64,000 bases of DNA from Microbacterium hatanonis (GCF_008017415.1 NZ_VRSV01000001.1:1116001-1180000), one strand, 5' to 3'; numbered from the stretch's first letter, positions 40,494 through 49,373 are shown. The notes: generated by a model from the letters alone, not told the origin. Made by a program: numbers and translations.

Positions 40494-41524
40494 CCGCCGT
40501 CCAGACCCCGTCGCCCCTCACCCTCGTGCGCGGGCGGGTGCGCCGCCGCCGCGTGATCGCGGTGGCGGGGGTGACGGCCGCCCTCGTGCTGGTGGTCGTG
40601 CTCGGACTCTCCCTCGGCGACTATCCGCTCTCTCCCGTCCAGCTCTGGCGCACTCTCTGGGGCGGCGGCGAACGCGTCGAGGCGTACGTGCTCTTCCAGG
40701 TACGCGCGCCGCGGGTAGTCATGGGCGTCCTCGTCGGCGCGTGCCTCGGCACCGCGGGCGCGCTCCTCCAGACGCTCCTGCGCAACCCTCTCGCGAGCCC
40801 CGACCTCCTCGGGATCAGCGGCGGCGCGAGCGTCGGGGCGCTGTTCGTGCTGCTGGTGCTCGGGCTGACCGGGCCGCTCCTGGCTGGAGCGGCCTTCGTC
40901 GGGGGGCTCCTCGTGGCGGTTCTGCTCCTGGTGGCCGGACGACGGCTCGCCGACGGCGGGTTCCGGCTCATCCTCGCCGGTATCGGCGTGGCCTTCCTCT
41001 GCGTGGCCGTGACGAACTTCCTCATGGTGCGGGCGCAGCTCGAGCTCGCACAGGCCGCGCTGGTGTGGATCACCGGATCGCTGTCGTCGAGCGCCTGGTG
41101 GCAGGTGCTCGTCGTCCTCGTCGTCGCCGTGGCGTGCGCGCCGTTCGTCGCCCTGGCTTCCCGTTGGCTCCCCATCACGCAGCTCGGTGCGGCGACCTCG
41201 TCGGGTCTGGGCGTGAACGCGACGACCGTCCGCTGGGTCGCCGTCGTCTGCGCCGTGCTGCTGACCGCGGTCACCTGCGCGTTCGCAGGGCCGATCGCGT
41301 TCGTCGCCCTGTGCGCACCTCCGATCGCCCGCTCCCTCCTCGGCCACGGGGCGCTCGGGATCGGCACCAGCGCGCTCACGGGAGCGGCCCTCCTCGTCGC
41401 CGCCGACCTCGTCGCGCAGTTCGCGCTCCCCGGTTTCTCGCTCCCGGTGGGCGTGGTCACCGGGGCGCTCGGGGCCGTCTTCCTGCTGTGGCTTCTGGCC
41501 TCGACGAAAGGGCGCCAGGTATGA
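40490..41524 (+). CDS. FecCD-family iron-siderophore permease, subunit 2
   Basis: The partner permease, 344 residues with about ten helices. It shows RAPRVVMGVLVGACLGTAG, LRNPLASPDLLGISGGASVG, the FLMVRAQLELAQAALVWITGSL segment and GPIAFVALCAPPIAR near the coupling helix. The N-terminus is Arg-rich (RGRVRRRR), as expected for a cytosolic end. It overlaps subunit 1 by four bases and the ATPase by ATGA. Confidence 0.95.
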   Translation: MTAVQTPSPLTLVRGRVRRRRVIAVAGVTAALVLVVVLGLSLGDYPLSPVQLWRTLWGGGERVEAYVLFQVRAPRVVMGVLVGACLGTAGALLQTLLRNPLASPDLLGISGGASVGALFVLLVLGLTGPLLAGAAFVGGLLVAVLLLVAGRRLADGGFRLILAGIGVAFLCVAVTNFLMVRAQLELAQAALVWITGSLSSSAWWQVLVVLVVAVACAPFVALASRWLPITQLGAATSSGLGVNATTVRWVAVVCAVLLTAVTCAFAGPIAFVALCAPPIARSLLGHGALGIGTSALTGAALLVAADLVAQFALPGFSLPVGVVTGALGAVFLLWLLASTKGRQV

Positions 41525-42345
41525 GCGCTTTCCCCACCCCGCCGCGCCTGAGCGCGCGGTCGTTGGACGCGGGCTACCCGGGTCGCCGGGTCATCGAGAA
41601 TCTCGACCTCGAGGTCGAACCCGGCCGCATCACGATGATCATCGGCGCGAACGCGTGCGGGAAGTCCACGCTCCTCGGGGTCCTCGCGCGCCTCCACGCC
41701 CCCCTCGGCGGTGAGGTGCTCCTCGACGACGTCGATGTGGCGAGCATTCCCCGCCGGCGGTTCGCCCAGCGCGTGGGGCTGCTGCCGCAGCATCCGGTCG
41801 CCCCCGACGGCCTGACCGTCGGGGAGCTGGTCGCGCGGGGTCGGCACCCTCATCGCGGGGTGTTCGAGCGGTGGAGCGCCGCCGACACCGCACAGGTCGA
41901 CGACGCGCTGCGCCTGACCGGGGTCGAGGCTCTCGCCGACCGGCCCGTCGGTGATCTGTCGGGCGGGCAGCGCCAGCGCGTCTGGATCGCGATGGCACTC
42001 GCGCAGAACCCCGAGATCCTCCTCCTGGACGAGCCCACGACCTTCCTCGACCTGAGCCACCAGCTCGAGGTGCTCGACCTCCTCGTCGAGCTCAATCGGG
42101 TCCAGGGCACGACGATCGTCGTGGTGCTGCACGAGCTCAACCTGGCGGCGCGGTACGCCGACGACCTCGTGGTGATGCGCGAGGGGCGCATCGTCGCGCA
42201 GGGCTCCCCTCGCGACGTGCTGACGGCCGAGGTCGTGTCCGATGCCTTCGCGCTCGACGCGCTCGTCATGCCCGACCCGTTGACCGGAACACCGCTCGTC
42301 GTCCCACGGCCCGGCGGAGCGCACCTGACGCCCGACCCCACCTGA
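41521..42345 (+). CDS. iron-siderophore ABC transporter ATPase
   Basis: The FepC/FecE-type ATPase of the importer, 274 residues. Walker A is GANACGKSTLL (about 41-51), the Q-loop is in VGLLPQHPVAPDGLTV, the signature is LSGGQRQRVWIAMALAQ, Walker B is ILLLDEPTTFLD, and the switch His is in VVLHELN. The ATG at 41521 overlaps subunit 2. The binding-protein gene follows after 54 bp. Confidence 0.95.
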   Translation: MSAFPTPPRLSARSLDAGYPGRRVIENLDLEVEPGRITMIIGANACGKSTLLGVLARLHAPLGGEVLLDDVDVASIPRRRFAQRVGLLPQHPVAPDGLTVGELVARGRHPHRGVFERWSAADTAQVDDALRLTGVEALADRPVGDLSGGQRQRVWIAMALAQNPEILLLDEPTTFLDLSHQLEVLDLLVELNRVQGTTIVVVLHELNLAARYADDLVVMREGRIVAQGSPRDVLTAEVVSDAFALDALVMPDPLTGTPLVVPRPGGAHLTPDPT

Positions 42346-42399
42346 TCCCCGAAACCCCCACCCGGCGGAAACCGATTCCGCGTTCGAAAGGAAAACCCC

Positions 42400-43434
42400 A
42401 TGTCCCGCACCCCCCGTGCGATCGCCTTCGCCGCGGCTCTTGCCGCCGGCGCCCTCGCCCTGTCGGCCTGCTCGACCCCCGCCGCCGAGACCGGCTCCGG
42501 CACGTCCGGCTCCGACACCGCGGCCTCCGAGGCCTTCCCGGTGACGATGACGAACATGTACGGCGAGACGGTCATTGAGTCCGCCCCCGAGCGCATCGCG
42601 ACGTGGGGCTGGGGCGCCACCGACGCCGTGCTCGCCCTCGGCATCGTCCCGGTCGCCATCGCCTCGATGGACTACGGCGGGGGAGATGACCGCATCACCC
42701 CGTGGGTGAAAGACGCCCTCGACGAACTGGGCGGCGAGACGCCCGTGGTCCTCGATGCCTCGGGCGAGGTGCCGGTTGAAGAGCTGCTCGCGACCGACCC
42801 CGATGTGCTCATCGCGCCCTACTCGGGCCTGACCCAGGAAGAGTACGACGCCATCACCGGCGCCGGCGTGCCGGTCGTCGCACCCACCGACGGCATCTGG
42901 ACCACCCCCTGGCGCGACGTCATCACCGAGACGGGCACCGCGCTCGGTCGCGAGGAGGATGCTGCGCAGATCATCACCGACATGGACGACCAGGTCGCCG
43001 AGGCGGCAGCGGAGCACCCGGAGTTCGCCGGCACCACCATCGCGTACGCATCCGACAGCGTCGACACGTTCTACCTGTACCTCCCCGCCGATCCGCGCGT
43101 GGAGATCCTCGAGGACCTCGGCTTCGTCACCGCCGACTCCGTCACCGCGCTCGATGATGGCTCCGGCAGTTTCTACGCGACCGTCAGCGGCGAGAGCCTC
43201 GACTCGATCGACGCCGATGTGATCTTCACCCAGGTGGACGACGAGGCCGCTCTCGAGACGTTCCTGACATCGGACCGGACGCGTCTCATCCCCGCGGTCG
43301 CCAAGGGAGCCGTCGCCGCGATCGTCGGCGAGGAGAACGTCGCCGCCGTCTCGCCGACCGCGCTGACGTTCCCCTTCATCCTCCCCACGATCGTCGACCA
43401 GCTGGCTGAGGCGACCGCCGTCGCCAAGGGCTGA
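42400..43434 (+). CDS. iron-siderophore substrate-binding lipoprotein
   Basis: The extracytoplasmic receptor of the importer, 344 residues. A lipoprotein signal peptide ends in the lipobox L-S-A-C with Cys24 as the predicted lipid-anchored residue, followed by a Ser/Thr/Gly linker. The mature part is a class III (FhuD/BtuF-like) binding protein with RIATWGWGATDAVLALGIVPVAI near its start and VEELLATDPDVLIAPY. It comes last in the operon with its own AAAGGAAAAC ribosome binding site, allowing higher output. Ligand class (hydroxamate or catecholate) cannot be told. Confidence 0.95.
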   Translation: MSRTPRAIAFAAALAAGALALSACSTPAAETGSGTSGSDTAASEAFPVTMTNMYGETVIESAPERIATWGWGATDAVLALGIVPVAIASMDYGGGDDRITPWVKDALDELGGETPVVLDASGEVPVEELLATDPDVLIAPYSGLTQEEYDAITGAGVPVVAPTDGIWTTPWRDVITETGTALGREEDAAQIITDMDDQVAEAAAEHPEFAGTTIAYASDSVDTFYLYLPADPRVEILEDLGFVTADSVTALDDGSGSFYATVSGESLDSIDADVIFTQVDDEAALETFLTSDRTRLIPAVAKGAVAAIVGEENVAAVSPTALTFPFILPTIVDQLAEATAVAKG

Positions 43435-43442
43435 CCCGAGAC

Positions 43443-43486
43443 GACGAAAGGCGCCCATCCGGTCTCCCGGGTGGGCGCCTTTCGTC
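43443..43486. terminator. terminator of the siderophore operon
   Basis: A perfect 15-bp stem, GACGAAAGGCGCCCA (43443-43457) with TGGGCGCCTTTCGTC (43472-43486), loop of 14. It begins 8 nt after the lipoprotein stop and also ends bioY from the other side. Confidence 0.88.
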
Positions 43487-43495
43487 TGCTCTGCG

Positions 43496-44122
43496 TCAGC
43501 GTCGCCGGTCGGCGGCGCGGACGAGGGCCCACGCGGCGGGAACGATCGCGGCCGCGAGGGCGGCCTTGACGACACCGCCCACGATGAAGGGCAGGACGCC
43601 GACGGCGAGGACGTCGCCGAGCCCGTAGCCCAGGCCCAGCACGTTGTTCAGGATGAACGCCATGTAGGGCACGCCGACGAGGAACGGGACGACGCTCGCC
43701 GCCGCGAAGCCGGCGAACGCCAGCGCGGGGCGCCGGTCCCACGACCGCTCGGCGAACCAGCCGGCGACGAACGCGGCGAAGACGAAGCCGATGATGAAAC
43801 CGAAGCTGGGCTTGGCGACGGAGGCCAGGCCACCGGACAACCCGGCGAAGACCGGGAGTCCTGCGAGACCGAGACCGAGGTAGCTCAGCAGCGAGAGCGC
43901 ACCACGGCGGGCACCGAGCGCGGCACCGACGATGATGACACCGAGCGTCTGGCCGGTGATGGGGACGGGCCAGAGCGGCACTTCCACCTGAGCGAGGACG
44001 GCGACGGTCAGCGCGCCCGTCAGGACGAGGGTCGCGTCCAGCGCGAGAGCGCGGGCGCGGGTCGACGGGCGGCCGACGAGGTCGGCCAGCACGCGGCGGC
44101 CGAGCGGGGAGGCGACGGACAT
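43496..44122 (-). CDS. bioY: biotin transporter BioY
   Basis: The substrate-binding membrane subunit of an ECF-type biotin importer. The 208-residue protein has six helices, the PVPITGQTLGVIIVGAALGARRGALSLLSYL signature segments, and LPVFAGLSGGLASVAKPSFGFIIGF. bioM and bioN are not adjacent, so it either works alone or uses ECF components encoded elsewhere. The ATG has AAGGAG upstream. Its promoter seems to share the TATACTA element with the divergent ABC-F gene. Confidence 0.95.
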   Translation of the reverse strand: MSVASPLGRRVLADLVGRPSTRARALALDATLVLTGALTVAVLAQVEVPLWPVPITGQTLGVIIVGAALGARRGALSLLSYLGLGLAGLPVFAGLSGGLASVAKPSFGFIIGFVFAAFVAGWFAERSWDRRPALAFAGFAAASVVPFLVGVPYMAFILNNVLGLGYGLGDVLAVGVLPFIVGGVVKAALAAAIVPAAWALVRAADRRR

Positions 44123-44171
44123 GAGGCTCCTTCGTTAGCTGCACGCGGAAGGTTCGGCGGGCATCGCGACT

Positions 44172-44178
44172 TATACTA
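44172..44178. promoter_or_regulatory. shared divergent -10 element of bioY and the ABC-F gene
   Basis: TATACTA reads as TATACT on the plus strand (ABC-F gene) and TAGTAT on the minus strand (bioY). The two promoters would be mutually exclusive. No BirA- or BioQ-type operator was seen. Confidence 0.45.
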
Positions 44179-44236
44179 GGGGGCTGGCCGTCGGCCGCCT
44201 GTGTACCTATTCCCACCAGAAGATCGGACGTTCGCT

Positions 44237-45835
44237 GTGCTCGCCGTGCATGACCTCGAGATCCGCGTCGGAGCGCGCGTACTGATGTCGGGCGTCTCGT
44301 TCCGCGTGAGCGACGGCGACAAGATCGGTCTGGTCGGCCGCAACGGCGCCGGCAAGACGACTCTGACGAAGGTGCTCGCGGGCGATCTGATCTCGGCGGC
44401 CGGAAGCGTCGACAGTTCGGGCGAGCTCGGTTACCTCCCTCAGGATCCGCGCAGCGGCGACCCCGAGATGCTGGCACGCACGCGCATCCTCGACGCGCGC
44501 GGCCTCGGCTCGCTCGCGATCGGCATGCAGGAGGCGTCGCTGCTCATGGGCGACCCCGACGAAGCCGTCGCGGCGAAGGCGATGAAGCGCTACAGCTCGC
44601 TGACGGAGCGGTTCGAAGGCCTGGGAGGCTACGCGGCCGAGGCCGAGGCAGCATCCATCGCCAACAACCTGTCGCTCCCCGACCGCATCCTCGATCAGCC
44701 GCTCAAGACCCTCTCGGGCGGTCAGCGCCGCCGCATCGAGCTGGCGCGCATCCTCTTCTCGGACGCGCAGACGATGATCCTCGACGAGCCGACCAACCAC
44801 CTCGACGCCGACAGCGTCGTCTGGCTGCGCGAGTTCCTCAAGGGCTACAAGGGCGGGCTGATCGTCATCAGCCACGACGTCGAGCTCGTGGGTGAGACGG
44901 TGAACCGCGTGTTCTACCTCGACGCGAACCGCCAGGTCATCGACGTCTACAACATGAACTGGAAGAACTACCTGCGTCAGCGGGTCGCCGACGAGGAGCG
45001 CCGCAAGAAGGAGCGCACCAACGTCGAGAAGAAGGCGACGGTGCTCCAGCAGCAGGCCGCTCGATTCGGCGCGAAGGCCTCCAAAGCCGCCGCCGCGCAC
45101 CAGATGGTCGCCCGGGCGGAGAAGATGCTCGCGGGTCTGGACGAAGTGCGTCAGGAGGAGCGCGTGGCGAAGCTGCGCTTCCCCAAGCCCGCTCCGTGCG
45201 GCAAGACCCCGCTCATGGCGTCGGGCCTGTCGAAGTCGTACGGCTCGCTCGAGATCTTCACCGATGTCGACCTGGCGATCGACCGGGGCTCCAAGGTCGT
45301 GATCCTCGGGCTGAACGGCGCGGGTAAGACGACGCTCCTGCGCATCCTCGCCGGCGTGGACAAGGCCGACACGGGGGTCATCGAGCCGGGGCACGGCCTC
45401 AAGGTCGGCTACTACGCCCAGGAGCACGAGAACCTCGACGTGAAGCGCTCGGTGCTCGAGAACATGATGTCGGCCGCTCCTCACATCACCGCGACCGATG
45501 CCCGCAAGGTGCTCGGGTCGTTCCTGTTCGTCGGCGATGACGTGCTGAAACCCGCGGGAGTGCTGTCCGGTGGCGAGAAGACCCGTCTGTCGCTCGCGAC
45601 TCTCGTCGTCTCCAGCGCGAACATGCTGCTCCTGGACGAGCCGACCAACAACCTCGATCCCGCATCGCGCGAAGAGATCCTCGGCGCGCTCGCGCATTAC
45701 GAGGGCGCCGTCGTCCTGGTCTCGCACGACGAGGGCGCTGTCGAGGCGCTCAACCCCGAGCGCGTGCTCATCCTCCCCGACGGGGTGGAAGACATCTGGG
45801 GCCGCGACTACGCGGACCTGATCACGCTCGCCTGA
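44237..45835 (+). CDS. ABC-F family ATPase
   Basis: A soluble protein of 532 residues with two ABC cassettes and no membrane segment, as in ribosome-associated ABC-F translation factors. First Walker A GRNGAGKTT near 34, signature LSGGQRRRIELARI; second Walker A GLNGAGKTT near 358, signature LSGGEKTRLSLATL. A charged linker rich in Lys/Arg (about 245-310) separates them. Both Walker B motifs read DEPTNxLD. The GTG at 44237 gives the conserved LAVHDLEIRVGAR start; an ATG-less extension to 44201 is possible. Subclass (EttA-like or resistance type) is not clear. Confidence 0.92.
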   Translation: MLAVHDLEIRVGARVLMSGVSFRVSDGDKIGLVGRNGAGKTTLTKVLAGDLISAAGSVDSSGELGYLPQDPRSGDPEMLARTRILDARGLGSLAIGMQEASLLMGDPDEAVAAKAMKRYSSLTERFEGLGGYAAEAEAASIANNLSLPDRILDQPLKTLSGGQRRRIELARILFSDAQTMILDEPTNHLDADSVVWLREFLKGYKGGLIVISHDVELVGETVNRVFYLDANRQVIDVYNMNWKNYLRQRVADEERRKKERTNVEKKATVLQQQAARFGAKASKAAAAHQMVARAEKMLAGLDEVRQEERVAKLRFPKPAPCGKTPLMASGLSKSYGSLEIFTDVDLAIDRGSKVVILGLNGAGKTTLLRILAGVDKADTGVIEPGHGLKVGYYAQEHENLDVKRSVLENMMSAAPHITATDARKVLGSFLFVGDDVLKPAGVLSGGEKTRLSLATLVVSSANMLLLDEPTNNLDPASREEILGALAHYEGAVVLVSHDEGAVEALNPERVLILPDGVEDIWGRDYADLITLA

Positions 45836-45844
45836 CCCGACCGG

Positions 45845-46687
45845 TCAGCGCGAGTCGACGAGGGCGTCCTCGACGTCGGCGTCGTTGTCGCGGCGCTTCT
45901 CCCGGCGCGGCTTGGGAGTCTTGCCGGCGGCTTCGTCGGCCTCCTCGCGACGGATGCGCCGTTCGCTCACGATGATGTAGCCGATGAACGCGAAGCCCAT
46001 GATCGCGAACAGGATCCACTGGATCGCGTACGACAGGTGAGGCCCGGGATCCTCGGTCGGCGACGGCAACGCGCCGGGCGCCACCGCGGGAGCCGGATCC
46101 TCGGAGACGAGCTGACCGTACGCGGATGTCACGACCGCGTCACCGGAGGAGACGAGGTCGGCGATCGTCGGGAGGTTGATGGTGGCCACCTGGCCTTCGT
46201 CGGCCGATCGCCCGGATGCGGGGACCATCTCTCCCGGCTTCAGGCGCACGACGACGGTCGTCTGCCCGGTCGGAGGACCGGGGACCGCATCGGGCTCGGG
46301 GTCGGGATCGCCCGGTGGCACCCAGCCGCGGTCGACGATGATGACCCGGCCGTCGTCGAGGCGGAAGGGAACGAGCACCTCGAACGCCGCGGTTCCGCCG
46401 TGAGGGCGATTGCGGACGAGGAGCTCGTCGTCGGGCAGGTAGGTGCCGGTGAGGACGACCGGAGTCCACTCGTCGGCGGGGTCGAGATCGGTACCGGCGG
46501 GGATCACGTCGCTGAGGGGCACGGGCTCGGCGTCGTAGTTCGCGTCGACGAGCGCGAGCTGGCGGGCGCGCTCTTCATTGCGGCTGAACTGCCAGTGAGA
46601 CAGGAAGCCGCAGGCGATCGCGAAGACGATCGCGACGGCGACGTAGCCCGTCCACCGCAGCGCGGCGGGGCGTGCGCGATCACTCAT
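45845..46687 (-). CDS. SURF1-family cytochrome oxidase assembly protein
   Basis: SURF1 proteins help insert heme A into cytochrome c oxidase. The 280-residue protein has two membrane helices, one near 13-33 and one near 225-247, enclosing the periplasmic domain with VVLTGTYLPDDELLVRNR and the hallmark VIIVDRGWVPPG. The C-terminal tail is highly charged. Its ATG overlaps the preceding 70-residue gene (ATGA), forming an operon with it and the DUF3099 gene. Confidence 0.92.
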   Translation of the reverse strand: MSDRARPAALRWTGYVAVAIVFAIACGFLSHWQFSRNEERARQLALVDANYDAEPVPLSDVIPAGTDLDPADEWTPVVLTGTYLPDDELLVRNRPHGGTAAFEVLVPFRLDDGRVIIVDRGWVPPGDPDPEPDAVPGPPTGQTTVVVRLKPGEMVPASGRSADEGQVATINLPTIADLVSSGDAVVTSAYGQLVSEDPAPAVAPGALPSPTEDPGPHLSYAIQWILFAIMGFAFIGYIIVSERRIRREEADEAAGKTPKPRREKRRDNDADVEDALVDSR

Positions 46688-46896
46688 CGGGTCGTGCCCC
46701 CCTCCGAGGCCGGGGCGAGCGCCGAGACCTCGACGGGGAAGTCGCGCGCGGCGAGATAGTCGCGGAGGAAATCGACGTGCGCGTCGCACGCCGACCACAG
46801 CTTCTTGCGATCGGCGGTGTGGATGCGCGGGTTGCGCCACGCCACGACCCAGGCGGATGCGTCGCGGCAGCCGGCCCGCGAGCACTCCGCCGTCAC
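46684..46896 (-). CDS. small cysteine-containing protein upstream of SURF1
   Basis: A 70-residue protein with CSRAGC near the N-terminus and a later ACDAHVDFLRDYL segment, giving three Cys and one or two His suited to binding one metal ion. Conserved-looking residues WVVAWRNPRIHTADRKKLW lie between. I do not know a function. Both ends overlap neighbours: GTGA with the DUF3099 gene and ATGA with SURF1, so it is co-translated with an oxidase assembly factor. Confidence 0.75.
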   Translation of the reverse strand: MTAECSRAGCRDASAWVVAWRNPRIHTADRKKLWSACDAHVDFLRDYLAARDFPVEVSALAPASEGGTTR

Positions 46897-47258
46897 GGCT
46901 TCGGTTCCGATCCCGGCGTCAGACGAGGCGTCTCCGAGATGCGGAACACCGTGGGGGCGGCCGGTGCCGGCACCACAGGTGCGGCGGTCGGCGGCGACTC
47001 CAGCATCCGTTCGGGACTCTCGACGTTCGTGCGCCGCACGTCGGAGCCCACATTGGCGATCACGACGGCGATGTACGGCAGCACGACCGCCCCCAGCGCG
47101 AACACCCACGTGTACCAGCCGAACGGCTGGACGAGGACCATCGCCACGATGCAGGCGAGGCGAATGCCCATCATCACCATGTACTTGGTGAGACGGGAGC
47201 CGGCGTCGTCTTTGGGGGCGACCGGGAGCGATGTCGCGGAGGGAGTGGTCGTTTTCAC
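46893..47258 (-). CDS. DUF3099-like small membrane protein
   Basis: A 121-residue protein with two membrane helices (about 26-45 and 50-72) and the segment KYMVMMGIRLACIVAMVL seen in DUF3099 proteins of actinobacteria. The C-terminal 45 residues are rich in Pro/Ala. It is the first gene of a three-gene minus-strand operon ending in SURF1. The GTG start lies 9 nt from a TAATCT -10 (47268-47273), so the mRNA is nearly leaderless. Function unknown. Confidence 0.8.
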   Translation of the reverse strand: MKTTTPSATSLPVAPKDDAGSRLTKYMVMMGIRLACIVAMVLVQPFGWYTWVFALGAVVLPYIAVVIANVGSDVRRTNVESPERMLESPPTAAPVVPAPAAPTVFRISETPRLTPGSEPKP

Positions 47259-47315
47259 GATCCCTCAAGATTACGCCTGCGAATCGTGCGCGGCGCCGGA
47301 ACAACGTCAGATAGT

Positions 47316-47762
47316 TCAGGAGTAGTCGTAATACGACGAGCCGCTCGAGGCGACCCCGACGATGAACATGACCCAGATCACGATCAGGATGATGCCGATC
47401 ACGGCGAAACCGATGCCGACCCATCCGAGGATGGTGCCGGTGAGGGCCATTCCGCGACCCGCTTCGCCGTTGGTCTTCAGCTGCTTGAGCGACATGTGCC
47501 CGGTGATCACGGCCACGATCGACGCGATCAGCGGCAGGATCACGAAGGCGGCGATGCCCGAGACGAGAGAGACGATCGCGAGCGAGTTGGTCTTCGGCGC
47601 GTACCCGTAGGGCGCAGCGTAACCGTACGGCTGCTGTTGGGGCGGCTGGGGGTAGGCGGGCGCTCCGTAGGGCGCCTGCGGGGCAGCGGCCCCGGGGTAA
47701 CCGGGAGGCGGGGGGCTCGCGGGTGCACCTGCGGGGGAGCCGTTCGGGTTCTCGTCGCTCAC
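47316..47762 (-). CDS. DUF4190-type membrane protein with Pro/Tyr-rich N-terminus
   Basis: A 148-residue protein. The first 65 residues are rich in Pro, Gly, Ala and Tyr with repeated YG/PYG and APYG units, probably disordered and cytosolic. The C-terminal half has two membrane helices framing GHMSLKQLKTNGEAGRGMALTGTILGW, a hallmark of DUF4190. Such proteins are common in actinobacteria and lack a firm role. The GTG at 47762 has GAGAGG upstream. Confidence 0.88.
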   Translation of the reverse strand: MSDENPNGSPAGAPASPPPPGYPGAAAPQAPYGAPAYPQPPQQQPYGYAAPYGYAPKTNSLAIVSLVSGIAAFVILPLIASIVAVITGHMSLKQLKTNGEAGRGMALTGTILGWVGIGFAVIGIILIVIWVMFIVGVASSGSSYYDYS

Positions 47763-47846
47763 GTCAAGCCTCTCTATCGCTGAGACCAGAGTTCCAGCGG
47801 GCGGATGCGGTGTCAAACCCGCTCGGGCACGTGTGCCCCGGTCGCC

Positions 47847-47852
47847 TAGGCT
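47847..47852 (+). promoter_or_regulatory. -10 box of fabG
   Basis: TAGGCT lies 34 nt before the fabG ATG, giving a leader of about 27 nt that contains CAGGGAG. Confidence 0.4.
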
Positions 47853-47886
47853 GAGGCAGTTCCGTCCACCGGCCAGGGAGTGTGCC

Positions 47887-48597
47887 ATGTCCACCGAACG
47901 CGTCGTCCTCGTCACCGGAGGCAACCGCGGCATCGGCCGCGCCATCGCCGAGAGGTTCGTGGCCGAGGGCTACCGGGTGGCCGTCACCGCCCGCTCGGGC
48001 GAAGGGCCCGAAGGAACCCTGACGGTGCGCGCGGACGTGACCGACGCCGCGGCCGTCGACGCGGCTTTCACCGAGGTCGAGGCGGCCCTCGGCCCGATCG
48101 AGATCGTCGTCGCCAACGCCGGCGTCACCAAGGACACCCTCCTCATGCGCATGACGGAGGACGACTTCGACTCGGTCGTGTCGACGAACCTCGGCGGCGC
48201 CTTCCGGGTGGTCAAGCGCGCGTCCAAGGGGATGCTGCGGGCCAGGTGGGGGCGCGTGATCCTCATCTCGAGCGTCGTCGGGCTCTACGGATCCGCCGGT
48301 CAAGTGAACTACGCGGCCTCCAAGAGCGGGCTGGTGGGCTTCGCCCGATCTCTCACGCGTGAACTCGGCGCCCGCGGCATCACGACCAACGTCGTGGCCC
48401 CCGGGTTCATCGAGACCGACATGACCGCCGCTCTCCCCGAGGACACGCAGGCCGAGTACAAGCGCAGCATCCCGGCAGGACGCTTCGCGACCCCCGACGA
48501 GGTCGCCGGTGTCGTCACCTGGGTGGCCTCGGATGCTGCCGCCTACATCTCCGGCGCCGTGATCCCCGTCGACGGCGGCCTCGGTATGGGGCACTGA
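47887..48597 (+). CDS. fabG: 3-oxoacyl-ACP reductase, FabG type (SDR)
   Basis: A 236-residue short-chain dehydrogenase. The cofactor motif is TGGNRGIGRA (about 11-20), ANAGVTKD follows, the catalytic Ser is in LISSVVGLYGSAGQ and Tyr/Lys in YAASKSG. The C-terminal ISGAVIPVDGGLGMGH is typical for FabG1/MabA of actinobacteria, which reduces beta-ketoacyl-ACP in fatty acid synthesis. The usual partner inhA/fabI is not adjacent, so another SDR role remains possible. It converges closely on a hydrolase gene (19 bp). Confidence 0.88.
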   Translation: MSTERVVLVTGGNRGIGRAIAERFVAEGYRVAVTARSGEGPEGTLTVRADVTDAAAVDAAFTEVEAALGPIEIVVANAGVTKDTLLMRMTEDDFDSVVSTNLGGAFRVVKRASKGMLRARWGRVILISSVVGLYGSAGQVNYAASKSGLVGFARSLTRELGARGITTNVVAPGFIETDMTAALPEDTQAEYKRSIPAGRFATPDEVAGVVTWVASDAAAYISGAVIPVDGGLGMGH

Positions 48598-48616
48598 CCC
48601 CCGAGACCGGGAACGG

Positions 48617-49312
48617 TCAAGCGGTGAGCGCCGAGGCGATGGTCTCGCCGAGAGCGCGCGGCATCGAGAACTGAGGCCAGTGGCCCGACGCGATCTCGAC
48701 GATGTCGAGGTGTTCGAGCGCCGCCAGATCGGCGGCCCACGGGGGAGCGGCGGCGATCACCTCGCGGACGGCGACGTCGGGGAACGTGCCGGTGATCATC
48801 GTCGTGCGCAGCGACAGCCGGCGCGGATCGCTCAGTGCGATCGGATCGGTCGGCACCCGTGCCGGGACGGCAGCGGCGCGCGCCGCCCACTTCTGCCTGG
48901 TCTCCGCATCGAGGTCGGCGACGTCGGCGGACTCGAAGGAGTCCCACCCCGGGAACGGGACCACACCGTCGACGATGGGGAACTCGCTGATGATCCCGCC
49001 GCCGGCGGGCGGGAAGGTGTCGACGAAGACGACGCGGTCGATGCGGTCGACGCGGGCGTCGGCGGCTCCCCACGCGACGTTGCCGCCCCCGCTGTGACCG
49101 ACGAGCGCGATCGGCCCGGGGACGGTGTCGACGACGGCGACGACGGCGGCGACCCACTCGGCGATCCCCACCCCGCCGGCTCCATCCGCATCGGCCCCGA
49201 CGCCGGGCATGGTCAGCGCGTGCACGGTGTGACCGGCGGCTTCGATCGGCGGGACCACGTCGTCCCACGTCGACGCATCGAGCCAGAGGCCGGGAACAAG
49301 GATGACGTCCAT
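48617..49312 (-). CDS. alpha/beta hydrolase
   Basis: A 231-residue hydrolase. It starts MDVILVPGLWLDASTWDDV, the strand-loop holding the oxyanion region, with nucleophile elbow GHSGGG (about 93-98), an acid candidate in the D-rich middle, and the catalytic His in ASGHWPQF. The ATG at 49312 is preferred over a GTG at 49342 because a TAGCGT -10 box lies 7 nt upstream of it and it matches the family start. Substrate is unknown. Confidence 0.85.
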   Translation of the reverse strand: MDVILVPGLWLDASTWDDVVPPIEAAGHTVHALTMPGVGADADGAGGVGIAEWVAAVVAVVDTVPGPIALVGHSGGGNVAWGAADARVDRIDRVVFVDTFPPAGGGIISEFPIVDGVVPFPGWDSFESADVADLDAETRQKWAARAAAVPARVPTDPIALSDPRRLSLRTTMITGTFPDVAVREVIAAAPPWAADLAALEHLDIVEIASGHWPQFSMPRALGETIASALTA

Positions 49313-49319
49313 GGGGGCG

Positions 49320-49325
49320 ACGCTA
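49320..49325 (-). promoter_or_regulatory. -10 box of the hydrolase, leaderless spacing
   Basis: TAGCGT on the minus strand lies 7 nt before the ATG at 49312. It supports that start rather than the upstream GTG. Confidence 0.45.
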
Positions 49326-49373
49326 CTCGCGGGCTCCGACACCGACCAGTGGGGGTGATCGGGTGCCGACCCG

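Noticed and set aside
44201..44236. Extended N-terminus of the ABC-F protein from 44201
   Set aside because: It adds YLFPPEDRTFA-type residues outside the ABC fold, and the GTG at 44237 gives the conserved start.
49313..49342. GTG at 49342 as the hydrolase start
   Set aside because: The promoter box at 49320-49325 lies inside that extension, so the transcript would begin downstream of it.
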